From the NCBI GenBank assembly GCA_024449915.1, contig JAMZAV010000636.1, forward strand, positions 186,001 through 250,000: a stretch of DNA of 64,000 nucleotides, written 5' to 3'. Shown here in pieces: positions 47,492 through 58,054 of the stretch; position 1 is the first letter of the stretch; every line of letters starts with the position of its first letter. Origin of the DNA: Sweltsa coloradensis. Taxonomy: Eukaryota; Arthropoda; Insecta; Plecoptera; Chloroperlidae. Both the position numbers and the translations under genes were made by a program. Under the pieces are notes generated by a model that made no database searches, was not told the origin of the DNA, and saw only the letters and a list, made by a program, of their open reading frames with translations.

Positions 47492-48060
47492 CGTCTCATA
47501 TGAATGCACTAGGGCCTAAGTCTATTCGAGACTATGAGTGGTGACAGATGAAGATGAAGGGTGAACAGAACGGAGGAGGGGAAACCCGGTCCTGGCACAC
47601 AGCCTATACTCCTTTAGAAAAGTACCAATGGCACCAACGGCTTTACGTGCCATCCGTAAAGACTGTGTAACTATGACAGTCATAGATTCCTCCACTAACC
47701 CAGACTGCCGAGCATACATCGAGGAGAACGAAGCCGTTACACTAGCTTTCGAACCCTCCGTCTGCTCTATCAAGCCAGTGGTATAAGTGTGTTTTAGGGC
47801 ATACCGTTCACCCACTCTCCCACTGACCACGCCCGAGGTTGCTTAACTTCGGTGTTCGAGTGAGAACTGTCTAACTGACCGCGGCTTAACCGCTGGATTA
47901 AAAAAAACTTTTAACTACTGCGGCGCCAGTTCGTCACAATATATATATGCATGGGACAGTAAGTATTTATATTTTTTTAATTTATTTTTCCTTATGTCCG
48001 TTTCTTATTCTATCACGTCTTGTCTTGCCGACACTCTTCTTCTCCCATGTGTCTAATCCA
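47492..48060. other. No gene recognised; poly(AT) and short repeat sequence
   Basis: Nothing in this intron stretch resembles a protease exon. The last 60 bases before 48078 are similar to those before the exon at 55680 (shared '...tgtgtctaatc...tgtcgggtgttccacag'). Confidence 0.4.
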
Positions 48061-48077
48061 TGTCGGGTGTTCCACAG

Positions 48078-48264
48078 GGTGACTCCGGTGGGCCGATACA
48101 GATCCGATTTGTGAGTCCCGACCCGTTCTGCATGTATAACGTCGTCGGCCTGGTTTCTTTCGGAACGTCTTCTTGTAATGAAAATAATATCACCGCGCCC
48201 GCCGTCTACACGAGAGTCTCCAACTACATTCCGTGGATTGAACAACATGTTTGGCCAGTGTCGG
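48078..48264 (+). CDS. Protease gene 2 alternative terminal exon 7a (catalytic Ser)
   Basis: The acceptor GGTGTTCCACAG (ending at 48077) opens in phase 0, matching exon 6. It encodes GDSGGPIQIRFVSPDPFCMY, then NVVGLVSFGTSSCNENN and APAVYTRVSNYIPWIEQHVW. Ser195 is in GDSGG, SFG is 214-216, and the position equal to trypsin Gly226 is Ala. After VW, where the sister exons stop within a codon or two, this copy continues PVS and meets a strong donor, G|GTAAGT at 48265. If the donor is not used, the frame runs to a stop at 48351-48353, adding about 30 residues, with an AATAAA at 48315. Splicing on to 55680 would be out of phase, so the two terminal exons should be alternatives. Confidence 0.85.
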
Positions 48265-48353
48265 GTAAGTTCCTTAAAAATTGTACTAGTTCCAGTTACA
48301 AGTTCCTCATAAGCAATAAAAACTCTTTCCAGTTCCAAGTACCTCTAAAATAA

Positions 48354-48960
48354 AAGGAAGTAGGGCGTTCTTTATTTTCTTTCCAAACGGAGCTAAGTAC
48401 CCAAAAAGGTCTTTTCTTCGATAACTTTTTTTCTTTAGATCTTCTCGTTTTGGTCAACGATTAGTATCCGGATTTGTCCTAACAACCAAGAATTTGCAAA
48501 GAATGCGTAACATAATATTGTTGAGATTTCGAGGAATCAATAAAAGGATGAGTGTTAGTTGTTGTAGGCTTTCACGACATGTAGATGAATCATGAATGAT
48601 CATTGGAATTGCAGTGCCTCATCGTCGACACAACGAAACAACTCAAAATATGATTGGAAACTCAAGGATGATTCATGATTGTATTGAAAAGAATGTAGTT
48701 TAGGTGACGCGACTTATGATGGTGAGAAACCAACAAAGGAGGAGGGTCGACCACTGACTGTAGGAATGAGGGGGTGACAATATTTTTTTACTGAGCAAAT
48801 TTGAGATTTTAATGAAACTGAGTATTTAACTATGATTGGTACATATGAAAATAAGGTACAGTTCTAGGAAATGGCCACATCGTTTCCTATTGTCGTACGT
48901 ATCTGGCCACATCTGACCTCATTTTGGGCCAATAGTATCTCGTGTTCACCCTATTGATTG
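48354..48960. other. No gene recognised
   Basis: Intron or 3' flanking sequence. No exon-like or element-like motif is visible apart from plain AT-rich text. Confidence 0.4.
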
Positions 48961-48964
48961 TCTT

Positions 48965-49575
48965 ATAGATCCCCATGTGTGCTGCTCTCGGTTCATCGTG
49001 GCATTCGGCCATCACCTTCCATCTGTCCGGTTTTGGTACCATCATCTTCCAATCAGGTTACGAATCGATCCCCTTATAACCCTGGCACCCTGAGTATTTG
49101 TATTTCCAGTCTCAAAAGTTCTGTGGCTTCTTGCGGATTCAATCGGCTCTACCTCGGATAGAAAGGCCCTGGACAATGTGTCAGGTACTATGTGGTCCTT
49201 GCTTTCACGGTCTTCGAGGTCGTATTGCTGAAACTTGACTGCCCATCTCGCCATCTTCAGCATGAGTTTTTCAGGTTTGCTTATCAAAGTAGTGAGTAAT
49301 GGTCAGTGACTTTGGAACTTTGGTACTTCCACATACACTCGGAATTTCTCTATTCCATGCACGACCACCATTATAGGCTCTCCCGTTCTGTAGCTGAATT
49401 AATTATTTCCGGATTCATTAATGCCCTACTAGAATACGCTATAACCTGCTCTCCTTCGTCCTCCTCTTGTGTTAACACTGCTTTTATTCTTCTGTCGGAA
49501 GCGTCTGTCTGGATGACGAAACTCTTTTCAAAATCGGGGCATGAAAGTTGAAACTGATAAAACCCTTCTTCTGCT
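48965..49575 (-). pseudogene. Ty3/gypsy-type pol fragment (RNase H region), older and unrelated to the flanking LTR element
   Basis: Minus strand, in broken frames: CPDFEKSFVIQTDASD and a following QVIAYSSRALMNPE-type segment, then LMLKMARWAVKFQQYDLE and DHIVPDTLSRAF. This is the order of the RNase H domain of gypsy-like retrotransposons (the Asp of QTDAS, then W..l..y.f.). The sequence runs up to the left LTR at 49590 but is in opposite orientation to it. Confidence 0.7.
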
Positions 49576-49589
49576 TCCTTATTCTCTTC

Positions 49590-49797
49590 TGTTGTATCTC
49601 AATATGTTCAAATAGTGCGCCTAATGCACGCCTTGTAAACTTGACGCGTTGGCGGAAGTAGAACATCCAGGCGGCAGTGGACTGAACATCCGGGAATGGA
49701 AGGTAAATAAAGAAGCTACTAATGTGCACAGGATATTTACCGGTACTAATCTTAATTCATCCAAGCACCACCTTGTCACAATCCATCAAACACAACA
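49590..49797 (+). repeat. 5' LTR (208 bp)
   Basis: From TGTTGTATCTCAATATGTTC to ...CATCAAACACAACA. Except for the hAT insertion and scattered substitutions it matches 54044-54681. Confidence 0.9.
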
Positions 49798-49847
49798 CTG
49801 GCGACGAAGGAAAAGTATAATCATCTATTAGTTTCATTCGGAAAGCG

Positions 49848-50560
49848 CGAAAATCGTCAAAAGTTACCACTACTTTAAAATTTGCAAAGGCAAAGTTATC
49901 AACCCATTTTGATCCAACGGTGGCCATCAACACCGAATTTGAAGTGAACAACTTCCGTAGTGCAAAACAAATACCAAGTGAATCCATCGATTTGTTCTAC
50001 GAGAGGCTTTTAAAGCTATCCAAATCCTGGAATTTTGCATCCACGAGTCTCGAAATAAAATCACAAATAGTACTGACAACTGCATCGTCTCGTTTGCGCC
50101 GATATGCTCTCCGAAAGGAAGTCACCCTCGAGACCCTCTTGCGACAGGCCAGATCGTACGAAGTTGCAGAGCGTCAGGCCAACTCAATCGAATCGTCAAG
50201 TAGGCCTAGCACTGATTCTTCCGAATCCGAGGTGGTCAATGCAGTCGGGAAATACAGCAAATCTAGAGGTAGGCCCAAGCCCAACAATAAATCTCAGGTT
50301 CAGCCAAACCCCCCCCCCCCCCCATCGTCAATGACGTCCAGCCCAGACACCCTTAAGCAACCATTAGAGGCAAATAAGGTATGATTCTTCTGTGGAAAAG
50401 CCTGGCCACACGCTAATGGAAGGTCATCCTGTCCGGCATATAATGTCACCTGTAGGACGTGCAAGAAAACTGGATATTTTCAGAAACTGTGCCACTCCAA
50501 ACAAATTGGAGGTTGCTCATAATCTTGTAACCAGTCTAGAGGTTGCTCATAATAACCTTG
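49848..50560 (+). pseudogene. Gypsy gag region
   Basis: The frame beginning FAKFATMAINTEF-like text carries the gag capsid-type segment with LFYERLLKLSKSWNFAS and a C-terminal Pro-rich tract (a run of C at about 50310). A zinc-knuckle-like motif follows in the next frame: CRTCKKTGYFQKLC, that is C-x2-C-x4-Tyr-x4-C, with Tyr where His is expected. A stop and frame change at about 50385 separate the two parts. Confidence 0.6.
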
Positions 50561-53500
50561 TAACCAGTCCAGATGGCAGTTCAGAGGAAGAAGCATTCTC
50601 TATCACAGTCAACCAGGTGTTAATGTCAATAAAAGCACCTCGTATCAACATCGCTGTTAACGGTAAGCCTATCAAATTTGCAATCGATACTGGTGCTTCC
50701 GTTAACGTCATCAGCAAAGACACCCTGATGAAATCTGGACTAGGCCTAGATCAGAAGCTAGACCAAACTGACGTAAAAATCTATCCATATCAACCCAAAA
50801 TTCCACTCTTAGTGCTAGGATGTTTTACTGCAGTACTATCCCACGGAGACGCCACCCTCACCACAAACATATTTGTCGTGAAGGGAAGCGCTGATTCCTT
50901 ACTTGGCTATGAAAGTGCAGTCAATCTTCAAGTCATCCAAATAGCCACTCAGTTAAATACCGACTATCCGTCGCTCTATCCGGAACTCTTCACAGGCGTG
51001 GGTAAGCTACACAATCATCAAGTGCATCTACATGTGGACCCCACAGTACACCCAATAACCCCAAAACACAGACGAATCCCCTTTCACATACGTCGGAAAG
51101 TAGCAGCAGAAATCGCAAGACTCGAGGAACTCGATATCATAGAACCTGTATCCGGTCCTACTCCATGGGTATCTCCCATCGTTCCTGTACCCAAACCTCG
51201 AGACACTGACTCAGTAAGGTTGTGCGTAGACATGCGCCAAGCCAACCTAGCAATAAAACGAGAACGTCATCTCACACCTACATTCGATGACCTAATCTCT
51301 GTAGCCTATTAAACGGTGCCACCGTATTTTCAAAAATTGATCTTAAAGATGGCTACCATCAACTGGAACTGGATGAAGCATCCCAAGAGATAACCACTTT
51401 CTCCACACATATTGGACTAAGAAGGTATAAAATATTAAACTTCGGCATATATTCTGCCGCTGAGGTTTTCCAGAACACCATTCGTCAGGTATTAATCAAC
51501 ATTGACGGAGTCATCAATATCAGCGACGATATCCTTGTTTCTGGGAAGACTCAAGAAGCTCATGACAAGGCACTAAAAACAGTCTTTAGACGACTTCAAA
51601 CATCAGGTCTCACAATCATTCCTAAAAAGTGTTCATTCAGTCAACCAAAACTTGTATTCTTTGGCCATCAGTTCTCAGCTGCAGGTGTTACAACAGATCC
51701 AGCAAAAGTTGAAGCATTCATAGCAATGGGACCACCCAAGAATCCGACCGAGGTTCATAGTCTACTAGGAATGGTCCAATATTGTGGGAAATTCATTCCT
51801 AATCTGGCGACCACCACTCGACCCCTACGAGAACTCACCTTCAAAGACGCCGAGTGGAACTGGAGCGAGCGCCATCAAGCTGCTCTTGACAAACTGAAAA
51901 CTCAATTATCGCAACAAACAACACTCGCATACTACGACACGTCGCGAGACACACACTTAATCGTCGATGCCAGTCCAATCGGTATAGCTGCCATCCTGAC
52001 GCAGATAGACGCCAATGGATCAGAAGAAACAGTCGCATTTGCAAGCAGATCTCTCACCAACACAGAGGCTAGATACAGCAAGATCGAACGAGAGGCTTTA
52101 TCAGTTGTTTTTGGAATGGAACGTTTCCACTTATACCTATACGGAACACAATTCACCATCCACACTGATCACAAGCCACTTGTCCACATCATGGGAAACC
52201 CTGCCTCTTCACCATCTGCTCGAATAGAACGATTGTGTCTCAGATTAACTCCGTACCACTTCAAGATTGTTCACAAGAAGGGCATTGACAATCCATCCGA
52301 CTACATGTCAAGACATCCACTGGAAACTACAAAATCGGAGTAGGCCTATAAAACACGGAAGGTCCCTGAAGAATACGTACAATTCATCGCAAACTACGCG
52401 ACTCCGAAAGCTATGACCCTCCAAGAAATCGAGGTTGCAACTGGAAATGACCCGCTTCTGACAGAACTACAAGAAGCGCTTGCATCCTCAAACCCAGAGA
52501 GAGCTGCAAACACCCCAACACTCAGACCGTTCAAACACATCATCCATGAAATCACGGTTGTAAAAGGAGCCTCGAATAACATTCTCCTGAGAGGAACGAA
52601 GATCATCATCCCCAAAGCACTGCAAGATGGAGTCGTGGAACTAGCCCACCGCGGACACCTGGGGATCGTAAAGACAAAGCAACTTCTTCGGGAGAAAATT
52701 TGGTTCCCGAACATCGAGAAAACTGTGGAGACAGCCATCCAACACTGTCATTCCTGTCTCACGACAACAAAAATCAAATCTCGAGATCCAATCCAACCTA
52801 CCCCCCTACCGCAAGGTCCATGGCAAAACCTCGTGATGGATTTTGACGGCCCATATCCCAATGGCAAACAATGATGAATACTCTCGTTTTCCAATTGCCC
52901 ATATCATCCCATCGTTAAAGTCCGAAACCGTAATTCCTCACCTAAGAAATATATTTTTATCCTTTGGCATCCCAAACCAAGTCAAATACGACAATGGCCC
53001 GCCATTCAATGGCCAAGACTTTGCTAGCTTCGCCAATGAACTGAACTTCATCCACCACAAAGTCACCTTTCTGTGGCCTGAAGCAAATGGTCTGGCGGAA
53101 CGAGGCGTTCAAAACATCCGGAAGGCCATTCTTACTGCAAACTTGGAAGTGAAAGACATGAGGACAGAGCTTGATGCTTTCCTCATGAACTACAGAGCAA
53201 CACCACACTCAACGACCGGAACATCACCCTACGAAGCTCTGATTGGAAGAAAAATGAAGACAACTATCCCACACATCTCGGACTCAAAAGAAAGTAATAT
53301 GGACAACAAAATACGACTAACAGACACTCTCATGAAACAAAAAAGTAAAATCTACACTGACAAGAAACGACATGCGAAAGACCACAACTTCAAGATCGGA
53401 GACACTGTCTTAGTACATCAACCTAAGGTGAACAAACTCACACCCCCATTCAACCCAATACCATTCAAAATTAATCAAATCCATGGATCAAAAATCCATG

Positions 53501-53808
53501 CAACACAAGGGCAACAGGTGATAGTACGGAATGCATCCCACTTCAAACTCTTCACTGCAAATTACTAGACAAATGAAACGGACTCCGATTCAGAAGAAGA
53601 TTGGGAAGCCCCGGAAGCTCTTGACCCTGTTGAAGATCACCGCGAGCAAGATCCCCAGCCAGACATTGCACAAGAAAACCCTCAGCCCCAACTAGGACCA
53701 GCTGGTCCTCCAGAAGTTGAGCCACAATGTCAGCCGGCGGAACCCGCTCCGCGCTACCCACAGCGACATAGACAACGCCCTGCCAGACCTAACGATTTTG
53801 TCATGTAA
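50392..53808 (+). pseudogene. Gypsy pol: protease, RT, RNase H, integrase; broken in several places
   Basis: In order: the aspartic protease with IDTGASVNVIS (about 50685), the RT N-part with ELDIIEPVSGPTPWVSPIVP up to a break near 51308, the RT active site ISDDILVSG (about 51520), the RNase H with LIVDASPIGIAAILTQ (about 51960) and the integrase with an H-H-C-C motif (HRGH, CHSC) and the D-D-E triad (FDGP, KYDNG, NGLAE). The C-terminus ends RPARPNDFVM at TAA 53806-53808. Breaks: a frame change at about 51310, a TAG at about 52341, a short deletion and frame change at about 52865 within the integrase core, and an in-frame TAG at 53566. I describe these breaks only. The copy is inactive as written. 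Confidence 0.85.
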
Positions 53809-54043
53809 CTAATACAATCTATATGACTGATCTCAGTATCTAGTTCAATCTATTGACATTCTTGATTATTCGATTAGCGTAGGATAGGCCTATGCTGCCT
53901 TTATACAAACATTTATTTAAAGTTATCTTATTATGCTTCTATGTTTGATATATTTCATCAAACTCTAATTAGCATACATTGCATGTAAAGTGATTCCATA
54001 CATTACTGTTTTTACTTAACCTTCAAATTAAGGTTGAGAGAAA

Positions 54044-54681
54044 TGTTGTGTCTCACTATGTTCAAATAGTGCGCCTAATGCACGCCTTGTAAACTTGACG
54101 CGTTGGCGGAAGTAGAACATACAGGCGGCAGTGGACTGAACATCCGGGCATAGACATCCCATATAATTGGCTAGACTATCAGTCAGCGGTCCACTTCCGG
54201 GACAATTGGAAGCCATCTTGAATGGGTGAGTTTGCATGTTAATTAGATGGAAGCGATTAATCGAAAAAATATTTTTAAAGATGGCCGCCAGTTTGGCAGG
54301 TGAGCATATCAGACTTTAACACCAAATGATTACTAAATTCTCGTATGCAATAACTTTGCATTGTTTCTGTTTGTTCAATCCCATGCTGCACAAGCTAAAA
54401 CCATATCAAACAATCCAGTAAAGTACTTTATTGCAAAAAAAGCATAAATTAAAACGCCAAACCGCCTTCTTGAATGGGTGGGATTGACGCTTCAATTTGG
54501 TACACTCGCGCCTGTGCGGAGGTATTGGAGACTGCTAATCTAGCCTACTATAGGTGTTAAGATATCTATGCATCCGGGAATGGAAGGTAAATAAAGAAGC
54601 TACTAATGTGTACAGTATATTTACCGGTACTAATCTTAATTCATCCATGCACCACCTTGTCACAATCCATCAAACACAACA
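54044..54681 (+). repeat. 3' LTR, interrupted at 54149-54570
   Basis: The two parts (54044-54148 and 54579-54681) sum to 208 bases, exactly the 5' LTR length. Confidence 0.9.
54149..54570. mobile_element. 422-bp hAT-like MITE with 8-bp target duplication
   Basis: Flanked by the direct duplication CATCCGGG (54141-54148 and 54571-54578). The termini are CATAGACATC on the left and, complemented, CATAGATATC on the right (9 of 10). An 8-bp duplication is diagnostic for hAT. It has no coding capacity and inserted after the LTR element. Confidence 0.85.
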
Positions 54682-55610
54682 TATTCCAACGACGTATTCT
54701 TGTTCAGCCTCTTTCGATAATCCTTTTTAATCTCTCTTCTGTCGTTAAATAGTATCTTGACCACGACGTTAGAATCCTCAACCCGTTTCCTATCTCTGCC
54801 TGTGGCTGGATCTGTCCAGCATTCGCTTATCCTTCCTTCCCACAATTCCCCTAGACTACAGTAGTGCATTAGGGCCTTACGGTTAAAACAACCTCTAGGC
54901 TAGAGTAGTGTATTAGGGCCTAACGGTTGATACGCCTTGAAACCGTACATACGGGGGTGGGGTGGAATTTGGCACAAGGTTATTAATATGATAAAAATAC
55001 CAACAATGGAAAACCAAAATTCGGGGTAAATGCAAATTTTGATTTTGCAGACCTGATTATTTAAACTATTAATGGAAGCTTTCATGAAGACTAGACAAAA
55101 GTCCTTTTGTGTTTAAATCGATTTCTCACTGATTTGCAGGGAATTGTGTGATACTGGCCGCAAAAATGAGCAAATCAGCTGGTACGATACTCCAATAAGT
55201 TACATATAAACCATGATTTTGTGACATAACCGTTGTCTCTACCGAAAATATGGTAGACACCATTATTGTATCAAATTAAAAGTGAAATATTTTCGCATTT
55301 GAGACGTTTCATCTATCTTCCGCCATTTTGAAGATATGCAAAAACAGCCACTTCTGTGCAGACATTTTCCAAGATGGCGGCCAACGCTCCAGCCCAATTT
55401 TTGAGGACCCTTTTTCCCTTTATTAAGGACACTTTCTGGAAGGTCTGTGCAAAAATTCAGCTAACCCGGCATTATTGTTCTAAATCGTCTCAAATGGTCC
55501 TTCGTTGCTTGGCCTATTTAAACACAATACAAGCACAGGTTGTAAACCTTAAGAAAATTCATATAAACAATCAACCCCTACACCCCATATGAAGTCAATG
55601 ACTGACCTGT
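54682..55610. other. No gene recognised
   Basis: The text around 54865-54895 and 54900-54940 repeats a phrase ('tagtg.attagggcct.acgg') also seen near 62305-62335, so it belongs to an unidentified repeat. Another phrase, 'gcctgtggctggatctgtcc' (about 54798), resembles 20680-20700. I see nothing else. Confidence 0.35.
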
Positions 55611-55679
55611 GTGTGTAGCAATGATTGTTACACCACTGTTCTTCTCTGGTGTGTCTAATCTTTGTCGGGTGTTCCACAG

Positions 55680-55856
55680 GGTGACTCGGGTGGGCCGCTT
55701 CAGATCCGACTTACGAGTCCCAATCCATTCTGCATGTATAGCGTCATCGGCTTGGTCTCTTTCGGGCCTAATACTTGCGGCCAGGACGGTGTGCCCTCTG
55801 TCTACACAAGAGTCTCCAACTACATCCCGTGGATTGAACAACATGTTTGGCAATAG
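55680..55856 (+). CDS. Protease gene 2 alternative terminal exon 7b (catalytic Ser)
   Basis: The acceptor (GGTGTTCCACAG, ending at 55679) and the preceding intron text are nearly the same as at 48078. The exon reads GDSGGPLQIRLTSPNPFCMY, then SVIGLVSFGPNTCGQDGV and PSVYTRVSNYIPWIEQHVWQ, then stops at TAG. Compared with exon 7a it is two residues shorter between Cys220 and Pro225, and it has Ser at the position of trypsin Gly226. A canonical AATAAA follows at 56107. It could be the regular end of gene 2 with 7a as alternative, or the reverse. Confidence 0.9.
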   Translation, partial: GDSGGPLQIRLTSPNPFCMYSVIGLVSFGPNTCGQDGVPSVYTRVSNYIPWIEQHVWQ

Positions 55857-56106
55857 ATTTAAACTAACTATCAACCTCATGATAATATGTGAATATATAT
55901 ACAATAATGTTTAAAATAGGAAATATGTACCGTGTCATAGTTTTTATTAATCAATCATGTAACAGTGTAATTTCATACTTATTATGATTGTCAGATTTAC
56001 CTTTTTACCTATGTGGAACCTACATAAATACATAATATTGGCTTATTTGGTATATTTTCTTCTCACAAGAATTACTAAAATGGCAAAAATCTTATGAGGG
56101 TCGTGA

Positions 56107-56112
56107 AATAAA
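56107..56112 (+). terminator. Candidate poly(A) signal of exon 7b transcript
   Basis: AATAAA 250 bases beyond the TAG, in AT-rich 3' sequence. Confidence 0.4.
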
Positions 56113-56654
56113 CCTATAGCTGCACACGATCACAACCTGCTGGTATTATATTATAATTTTTTTTTCATATGATTCTTTTATCTTACAAATTATTTTAAAG
56201 TAACCCGAGAATATATTGTATGAATGCAACCCATTGGTAAATTTTGTATGACATCAGACATATTATGGAAATCCATCTTATCCTGGTATGGAACCCAGAT
56301 CTCCCGATCTGAACCAGCACGAACACGTACCGCTACATTTTTGAAAAGTCACATGGCGTACCTTTTTCCCGGGTTGGTTGACTGGCATTTTCCTTCAAAG
56401 TTGTTTCACGAATCTCCATGATATGATATGGTTGCAATGTTCACCGTAGTGTTTACCGTCAAAATATTTCCGGAATTTCCTTGTTTCCCCTAAAAAAATC
56501 TCTTAAACTTACCAAATCAAATCCATAAAATTAAATAAAAACGGGGGCAAGCCCCCGGACCCCCAATCTCATTTACCGTCATTGCCAATCGTAGTGTTGA
56601 AGAGAAAAAAAGAGTCATTTATTTTCTCTATCAGCCAAATTTACAACTTGCATG

Positions 56655-56670
56655 ATGATTATGATGATGA

Positions 56671-56715
<45 letters not shown>

Positions 56716-56740
56716 CGACGAAGACGAAGACGACGAGTTC
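56655..56740. repeat. (GAC)n/(GAT)n trinucleotide microsatellite
   Basis: Repeats of GAT, then GAC, then GAAGAC. Open reading is a by-product of the 3-base unit and I do not treat it as a gene. Confidence 0.9.
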
Positions 56741-56744
56741 ATAT

Positions 56745-57100
56745 TTTACATGGACATTAAGGTAATGGTGATCTAGTATCCTTTGAAAGAAAAAGTTAAA
56801 AAGTTAGCCAGAATCCATAGAAATAAAGGTTTTAATATGAGTTTTTTAGGTGTATAATCTTAACGACAATCACTTCCAATGCGTTGAAAAAGCAAATCTT
56901 CGGGTCTCCAGATATTTCACATTCTATTAATTGGTATTACCATAGCAATTAATTCAAATTTATGACAAACATCCTAATTTAACAAAAATGATTTTGCAAT
57001 GGGACTTGAAAAAGTAAAGAGGTCCCAGGCATACTAAAAACTTACAAAAAATCTCATCCATCAACGCGACTAGAAAAAGAGTTCGCGAAGCAGCCTAGTT
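56745..57100 (+). repeat. Family B, 3' part
   Basis: It starts inside the family ('tacatggacattaaggtaat') and ends ATCAACGCGACTAGAAAAAG then 'agttcgcgaagcagcctag'. It serves as the clean reference for 34103-34465. Confidence 0.7.
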
Positions 57101-57246
57101 GAGCGAGCGTAGCGAGCGTCTCCACTTGACTCTTATGGCTCGAATGTCTGTTTTTTCTGTTACTGCTTCGATACAGGTCGCACCGTTTCTCTGATCGACC
57201 TGAAATTTTGCACACATGTACATTGTACATATCACCTAGGCGGGTT

Positions 57247-57653
57247 ATAAACAAACACATGTTATATGAAATGAAGATGCAAAGACTGCAACAAAGCTAT
57301 GTGTATGAAAGATAATATTATTATTTAAACTAATGTGTTTGGCATTTCAAATTATTGTAAACAAGTGCGACTTCTGGTGACTGGTAGATTACTATAGTAA
57401 CAAGTTTTATTTTTGGATTTGGTTGTGAAGATGACTTTGTTTGGTTTCTTGTGATTGGTCCATTATTATCGTTATTGAGATGAATGATTGGGTTTGGTTG
57501 TGAAGATGAAGTTTTTGTCTGGCTTCTGGTGACTGGTCTTTTTGCGATTAGATTAACGGCATCCGGATGGAGGTTTAATTATCTTTCATATAGCTTTGTT
57601 GCAGTCTTTGCATCTTCATTTCATATAACATGTGTTTTGTTTAATAAATAAAC
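57247..57653. repeat. Inverted-repeat element, about 407 bp
   Basis: Arms of about 60 bp: 'aacaaacacatgttatatga' through 'gcaacaaagctat' on the left and the reverse complement on the right. The interior has a direct duplication ('tttggttgtgaagatga...tggtgactggt' twice). Directly beyond it, 57662-57693 carries a degenerate hammerhead-like GAAAC motif. Confidence 0.65.
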
Positions 57654-57982
57654 AGTTTTTTGAAAAAGTGGGGTGCAATCTCCACGAAACGTCAAAATGA
57701 GTTATTATTTTAATTAATTATTGTTATTTGTACGTGGTCTACACCTAAAAATGTCATGTAATATATATATATATTCTGTCTAAAGTACTAACATAACAGC
57801 GTCATAGTCGCCTACTATAAAGCCAAGTTTAAACATCATATTTCCCAACTCTAGGGTTACAGAGATTGTTTGTATTTCTCCAAGTTAATTTCATGTGTAG
57901 TCTAATAGGCAGTGCAATCTGCTCTACACACGTTATTAACAATGTACAAAACACACCAAAAATTTGACAGTTTTAAATTGGT

Positions 57983-58054
57983 GGCCGCAACGCTCAGTTA
58001 GTAAGAGCATAGCCCGGTAAGCTAAGGTCCCGGGTTCAAACCCCGGTGTAGTCA
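57983..58054 (+). repeat. tRNA-like sequence 1
   Basis: D-stem GCTC/GAGC, anticodon-type stem TAGC/GCTA with loop CCGGTAA (triplet GGT, formally Thr), and T-stem CCGGG/CCCGG around TTCAAAC. The acceptor pairs only partly (about 6 of 7 with wobbles). The same sequence recurs about 650 bp downstream with shared flanks, which suggests a SINE or a duplicated tRNA pseudogene more than a functional gene. Confidence 0.5.

Larger units (their letters stand above)
49590..54681 (+). mobile_element. Complete Ty3/gypsy LTR retrotransposon with a hAT MITE in its 3' LTR
   Basis: 5' LTR 49590-49797 (208 bp), followed by a primer-binding-site-like CTGGCGACGAAGG, gag, pol (protease, RT, RNase H, integrase), a purine-rich tract AGGTTGAGAGAAA, and the 3' LTR 54044-54148 plus 54579-54681 (also 208 bp). 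LTRs begin TG and end CA. The flanking pentamers are TCTTC and TATTC, a 4-of-5 match consistent with a 5-bp target duplication. No env-like gene. It lies between the two alternative terminal exons of protease gene 2. Confidence 0.9.

Noticed and set aside
48078..55856. Splicing of exon 7a to exon 7b in one transcript
   Set aside because: The 7a donor leaves one base of a codon while the 7b acceptor is in phase 0, and the product would contain two catalytic-Ser segments.
56582..56776. Open frame with a poly-Asp stretch
   Set aside because: It is created by the GAC/GAT microsatellite. No homologous or splice-consistent sequence surrounds it.
57983..58054. Functional tRNA-Thr gene
   Set aside because: Imperfect acceptor stem, a duplicated neighbour with a different loop, and shared flanks point to a pseudogene or SINE head.
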